Shown: in pieces, positions 59,739 through 64,000 of the stretch
Layout: the number at the start of each line of letters is the position of its first letter
Position numbering within the stretch: position 1 is the stretch's first letter
NCBI GenBank assembly: GCA_965153355.1
Contig: OZ231126.1
Span: 106,950,001 to 107,014,000 of the forward strand
Reading direction: 5' to 3'
From: Flaccisagitta enflata
Lineage: Eukaryota > Chaetognatha > Sagittoidea > Aphragmophora
Length of the DNA: 64,000 nt
Made by a program: the position numbers and the translations under genes
The notes under the pieces: model-generated
What the model saw: the letters and a program-made list of their open reading frames with translations, nothing else
Databases searched by the model: none
Told to the model about the DNA's origin: nothing

Positions 59739-60707
59739 TTGGCCCAAGAGCATTTGGACCCACTCAAAGAACTTCTATTTTCATTCCGTCACATTTTTGA
59801 CTCTTCTGACCCTGCCCAATTCAGGCAGGGGATAAACATGAAACCAATCGAGATAAAGTTGAAGCCTGGCATGACTCCTAAAAAGCACAAACATGGTGAT
59901 CTCTCTGGTAAGCAGAAGAAAATTAAGTCACCTCAAATTTCTTTTTTATGTGCTTCTCGATCAAAAGGTGTCATGGCGAATTGGACAGTAGCGCTCAGCG
60001 TCTCATCTCCTTTGCATCTTGTCGTCGAGCAACGGTTCGTCAGTTCGCGCAACGCCGTGGTGGAGAAAAGTAGGGTAACTGCTGATCAGCGCCAATTGAA
60101 TGCTTGTCTGGCTGACAGCTCATTTCCGCTTCCAAACTGCAATGAATACCGTGAAAAGGTAGGAAAAATGGGTTACACCACCTTTAGTAATTTTGATTGC
60201 TTGTCCTTCTTCCATCAGTTTCCGGTCTCAAAGGAAAGTTCTAAGATGTTAGGCATCCACGCAATTCATAAGATCTATTGTTACAGTCGATCATCCCAAG
60301 ACCTAAAACTCAGCCCTCCAATTGTCCAAAATTTCATCAGCAAGGCCATGCGCTGTCATGAGCGCGTCTTCCCGTTCATTGATGACTGTTCTGTTGCTTC
60401 AGAGAATGTTCGACAGCATCTCTATGAAGATCTTCCCAAATTCTTCGCCCTCTGTTCCTACTATCGGATACTTCTTAAACCTAGTAAGGCTGATATGGTC
60501 AGGAAATCGACTAGAGTCTTAGGGTTTCAAATTTGTGAATCTCAATTGTCAATATCCAAGGAAAAAGAGGTGAAAATTTCAGACCTTAAATTCCCCGTCA
60601 CTAAAGATGAGTGTATCGCTCGCCTAGCCTTTCTGCAGCACTTTAATGGCGTTGCGCCAAAGCTCAGTGAGTTATTAGCGCCATTACGCCGTTTGACTAA
60701 ATTAAAG
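59739..60707 (+). pseudogene. Ty3/Gypsy-type reverse transcriptase
   Basis: The frame contains the expected order of RT motifs: TADQRQLNACLADSSFPLPN, FSNFDCLSFFHQFPVS (first catalytic Asp), PFIDDCSVAS (catalytic FIDD in place of Y-x-DD, codons 60,375-60,386), VLGFQICESQLSIS, and LQHFNGVAPKLSELLAPLRR. It ends at the connection to RNase H, where LTKLK is followed by GTAAGG and unrelated sequence. The frame itself runs on to 60,848 without domain content. An RNA-dependent DNA polymerase of a Metaviridae-like element; the FIDD variant is uncommon but conservative. Confidence 0.85.
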
Positions 60708-61021
60708 GTAAGGTACACGCCAGGGTGTCACAAAATTTTTTGCTTCCTACGAGCAAAATTTCTCCATGTGTTCCTTCCTACTGGAAATGCATATGATTAC
60801 CGCATGTTGAACACCTTATGTTACATGATGTTCCATGTTTTTTTATAATAATGAGCGCTGTAGCACAGTATTAAGTGACATTCCTGAGGGGTGGGATATT
60901 GTGAGCCTTGGCGGAGGCTTTGAGCTTGAGGCTGGGATTTTTAAGGCTTGATTTTCTTTTGAACTAGGATTTCATCTAAACAAACAAGCGTATTTAAGAA
61001 GGCTTTACATACAGAAGGAAA

Positions 61022-61186
61022 ACAAGGCCGGAAACACAGCCACCAGTTGCGGACAGGTGGGAAAGGGCGGATATGCACATTTTTCCACTTTTCGACCCAA
61101 TCACCTCTACAGATCAACCAACCGACCGACCAACCAACCGACCGATGGACGGACAAAGCCTCTTTTAGAGTTGCGTGTCCGCAACT
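61022..61186 (+). mobile_element. Hairpin-ended element, TTGCG subfamily, 165 bp
   Basis: Start ACAAGGCCGGAAACACAGCC, 5' motif AGTTGCGGACAGGTGGG, TTTTTCCACTTTTCGACCCA, microsatellite CCGACCGACCAACCAACCGA, then CAAAGCCTCTTTTAG and hairpin AGTTGCGTGTCCGCAACT (61,169-61,186) before AAAAAC. Both the 5' motif and the hairpin carry the TTGCG/CGCAA variant. Confidence 0.9.
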
Positions 61187-61194
61187 AAAAACGC

Positions 61195-61910
61195 ATTTAG
61201 CCTTTCATCCTCCTTCCTTCCATCCTTCTTCCTTAATTCCTTCCTCCTCTCTTTCCTTCCTTCCTTTGTTTTTTCCCTCCTTTCTCTATAAACAGGAGAA
61301 GAAAAACTTTTTCTGCCTTTCTTCCTCCTTCCTTTCTTTCTGCCTCCCTTCCTTCCTTCCTTCCTTTTTCCTTCTTCATTAACTATGTAACAAGAAGAGC
61401 TTTCTTCTGTTATTCCTTTCTTCCTTCCTTCTCACTTCCTCCTTCACTCTCTTTCATGTTCCTTCTGTTTTCTTTACAGAGAATAAACTTTTCTGCCCTT
61501 CCTTCTTCCTTCCTTCCTTCCTTCCTCTTTCATTCTTCTTCCTTCTTTCCTTCTTTACAAACAAAGAAAAAAAATTTCTGCCTTTCTTCTTCCTTCTTCC
61601 TTCTTTCCTCCCTTCTTTCCTTACTTCCTTCCTTCCTTCCTTCATTCCTTCTCTCCTTCCTTCCTTCTATCAACCAGAGTAAGCTTTCTTCTTTCTTTAT
61701 TCCTTATTCCTTCTTTCCTCTCTTCTTTCCTTCCTTCCTTCCTATTCATCATTATTCTCTCCTTCCTTCCTTTATAACAAAATAGCTAGCTTTCTGCCTT
61801 TCTTCTTTATTCCTTCACTTCATCTATTATTATTTATTATTCCTTCCTTAGTTTATTAACCTCTTCTTTCAGTACCATTATTTCATTATCTTCTTCTTTC
61901 CATCTTCACT
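61195..61910. repeat. (TTCC)n/CTTCCTT pyrimidine-rich array
   Basis: CCTTCCTTCCTTC repeats in four or five irregular ~90-130 bp blocks, each including a phrase like CTTTCTGCCTTTCTTC and an ACAAA(C/G) phrase. Confidence 0.85.
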
Positions 61911-61966
61911 CTTTCAGTATCATTTCCTTCTTTAGCTGCAGCCAGCTAACTTCCTCTGGCCTTCAG

Positions 61967-63391
61967 CTTTCGTCTTCGGAAGCACTTTACTGTTTACCCT
62001 GTTGCATCCCACTGACTTTTGGGGAGGCTTTTGACAAGGCCATAACTCACCTGCAAGATAAGAAAGAGAATGTCATTCGTCTTCCGTCTTCTGACCCTTC
62101 AGACCAGTTCGTGCTGTGGACAGATGCATCGTCAAACTCAATCTCGTGTTTATTGACGCAATATATGCTTCCTCCATCGTCTGCACCTGATAATGATGGG
62201 AAAAGAAGATTGTATGTGGAAGGGTGTTTTTCTTCAGTCATCAAGGACAGCTGGCTTAATTTTCCAATATGGTTGCTTGAGTTAATCAGTCTCTACGAAG
62301 TGACTCACAAATTCCGCCATCTGCTCAGTGCAAAAGCTTTTTGGGTGGTCGTTGATAGCTCTACAGTGGCTAACTGGGCCAGTCTTGAGGGTATCCCTAA
62401 AGACTTGGCCCGTAAGATCCTTCACATACAGAAATTTCAGGCTAACATTGTCTTTGTTGAAAGTAGATTGCAAGCTGCAGATCCATTCTCACGCTTAGAA
62501 TCACTCCCAGCACCATCTGGCACTTACCCAAAATTTTTGAAGGAAAGGATTTACAACGCCCATGGACAAAACGTGCCTTGGCAATCACTCTTTTCCCAAC
62601 GAAAACACAATGAAATGATCGCCTTTTTTCATCGCCATCGGAGACAGCCATTATCATACGCCGTTGACGGACCGTTGGAAGAGGAGGAGGAGGAGGAGGA
62701 GGAGGATGATTATGCTTCTCGACCCGACGGTGAATACACCATTGTCGTCGACGATCTTCCGGCGACGCCGCCGGAAGTGACGCCCATCGCCGGCGCCATC
62801 CCGGCGATCCACACGTCGATTTGCGCCATCTCTCTCGACGACGACGATTTAAATGCTGGTAGAGTGGAGGAGGACGATGATTCCCCGCCGGATAGTGACG
62901 TCATGGACAGTATCAAACTGCCGCGTTTTTCCGGAAGTCGATTGGATTTCGTGCGTCGCCTTCAAGCCGGCGACGATATTCTCGATCGTTGCCGAGACTT
63001 TTTGATGGGGACGACGCCGCTTCCCAACAAGGCTGAGGCTTTGTTATTACCGGCGCCACTGCAGGATTTCCTACGCCATCGTTCGCTTTTCCGCCTAACA
63101 GACCAAAACATTTTAATCAGATTCTGGTTAAATCCGTTGGGTATCGTTGACCCACTTATCATGGTGGGATCTAATGAATTTTTGAAGCTTGTTGGCGAAA
63201 CTCATTCATTCAACTCAACATCATCAACCGGTCACATTGGTCAGAGAAAGACCATGGATTCCCTCAAACGACAATACTATTCTTTCAACATGAGGCGAGT
63301 GATCAATTCTTACGTCCGGTCATGTCCACAATGTGTGTTGAATAATCATCCCACCTGTAGTCCGGTCATGTCCACAATGTGTGTTAAATAA
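61967..63391 (+). pseudogene. RNase H and N-terminal integrase (pol, 3' half)
   Basis: The frame is open from the CTTCAG border. RNase H: FGEAFDKAITHLQ, VLWTDASSNS (Asp near 62,123), WLLELISLYEVTHKFRHLLS and FWVVVDSSTVANW, closing with VESRLQAADPFSRL. An acidic, disordered linker of about 130 residues follows, with eight Glu in a row and Asp-rich blocks. Integrase then begins with the HHCC zinc domain: the ETH and TGHIGQRKT histidines and CPQC. The reading frame fails at the end because of a 46 bp duplication and meets TAA at 63,389. Confidence 0.85.
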
Positions 63392-63406
63392 TCATCCCAC
63401 CTGTAG
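63315..63406 (+). repeat. 46 bp tandem duplication inside integrase
   Basis: TCCGGTCATGTCCACAATGT and the following 26 bases are present twice (63,315-63,360 and 63,361-63,406), differing by one G to A change that makes a stop in the second copy. The unit is not a multiple of three. Confidence 0.95.
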
Positions 63407-64000
63407 AAAGGAAGACGATGGCAACAAAATCGCGACTGAGCCTTTATCGACCGTTGAAGTGGACGTGTGTGGCCCGTGGAACAATTTCAAGACCACTTCC
63501 GGCCGAACGCCATCTTACTTTATCGCAATTGACGCGGCGTCTCGATTTGCGTTCACGTCAACGATATATTCGACCTCTGACGCTGAAATTCTTCGTTGTT
63601 TTCTCGATATGCGTCGCCATTTCTCCGGACTTCCTTCAAAAATACAGTGCGACAACGGGTTGTTGAAAGAAAACTCACGCGCAAAACAATTTCTTATTTC
63701 ACATCACGTGTCAATCACACATGGTCACGCGTACGTCAGCAGATCACAGTCTCGTGCTGAAAAAACTATCGGCACTATTTCTCGTCTCATCGTCAAATAC
63801 AGTACCGAGTGTCCAAAAATCGCTTTTCCCCGTCTGTTAGAGGAATCCACGCTCACCTATAACGCAACTCCATGTGACGCTCTCCCCATGAATCTTTCCC
63901 CACGTGATTTCTTCTATGTGCGTCCTCCAACTTTGTTTCTTCGTTCTGCATCCGACGAGGTCGTCGACGGCGTCGCCAAATCGCTCGTCGACTGCGTCGC
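63402..64000 (+). pseudogene. integrase catalytic core, open to window edge
   Basis: After the duplicated 46 bp the integrase frame resumes, one register over, and is uninterrupted to the last base of the window. It shows VEVDVCGPW (Asp codon 63,462), QCDNG (Asp 63,651) and SRAEKTIG (Glu 63,759): D-x62-D-x35-E, the canonical retroviral/Ty3 integrase triad. Downstream are TLTYNATPCDALPMNLSPRD and FYVRPP, typical of the end of the core. No chromodomain or 3' LTR is visible before the edge. Confidence 0.88.

Larger units (their letters stand above)
60708..61966 (+). other. 1.26 kb interruption of pol with intron-like borders
   Basis: Left border AAATTAAAG|GTAAGG, right border CCTCTGGCCTTCAG|CTTTCG preceded by several hundred pyrimidine-rich bases. 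Both borders are in phase 0, so excision would leave RT and RNase H in one frame. The stretch contains a hairpin-ended element at 61,022-61,186 and (TTCC)n arrays. It could be a spliced intron, an insertion, or an insertion that landed beside chance splice signals. Confidence 0.5.

Overview
This window is eukaryotic, repeat-dominated DNA, most likely from an invertebrate animal. Three things point that way: GT-AG introns around short cysteine-rich exons; a Ty3/Gypsy-type LTR retrotransposon with leader, gag, protease, reverse transcriptase, RNase H and integrase; and many copies of short non-autonomous elements built like the Helentron-associated (HINE/DINE-1) or 'pearl' elements described in flies and bivalves. 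Species cannot be read from the sequence. No bacterial genes, operons, rRNA, tRNA or CRISPR arrays were recognised. Most long open frames are artefacts of in-frame microsatellites.

Layout. 1-33 kb is mainly simple-sequence DNA: (TG)n, (GA)n, (GAAA)n and (GAA)n tracts, often over 100 bp, and minisatellites with 22, 30, 32 and 49 bp units. Interspersed mobile elements are embedded in it. One is a 1.46 kb near-perfect palindrome (18,445-19,903) with a 13 bp target-site duplication. Another is a 1.84 kb copy of the hairpin-ended family whose core has become a satellite (10,107-11,951). At 21,861-22,178 lies a degraded reverse-transcriptase C-terminus. 33-42 kb holds a 385 bp tandem duplication, a second family with GGGCAGC ends, an AT-rich island and more microsatellites.

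42.8-53.3 kb carries the only convincing host gene. It runs on the minus strand, with exons at 53,107-53,315, 47,870-48,031 and 42,831-43,070 whose splice phases agree, and encodes a cysteine-rich, probably secreted protein. Its introns are packed with mobile elements, including a 2.1 kb palindrome with an 8 bp target duplication inserted in an older repeat, and a 70 bp tandem array that copies the last splice acceptor.

54.5-64 kb is the LTR retrotransposon on the plus strand, running off the right edge. It is broken by frameshifts, in-frame stops, a 46 bp duplication in integrase and a 1.26 kb interruption in pol that has intron-like borders. The integrase core is intact (D-x62-D-x35-E).

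The most notable signal is the hairpin-ended family. It has about 15 recognisable copies, a GTCY/RGAC microsatellite, and a terminal hairpin whose stem differs between two subfamilies by a compensatory base-pair change that also appears in a third, 5'-located copy of the motif.
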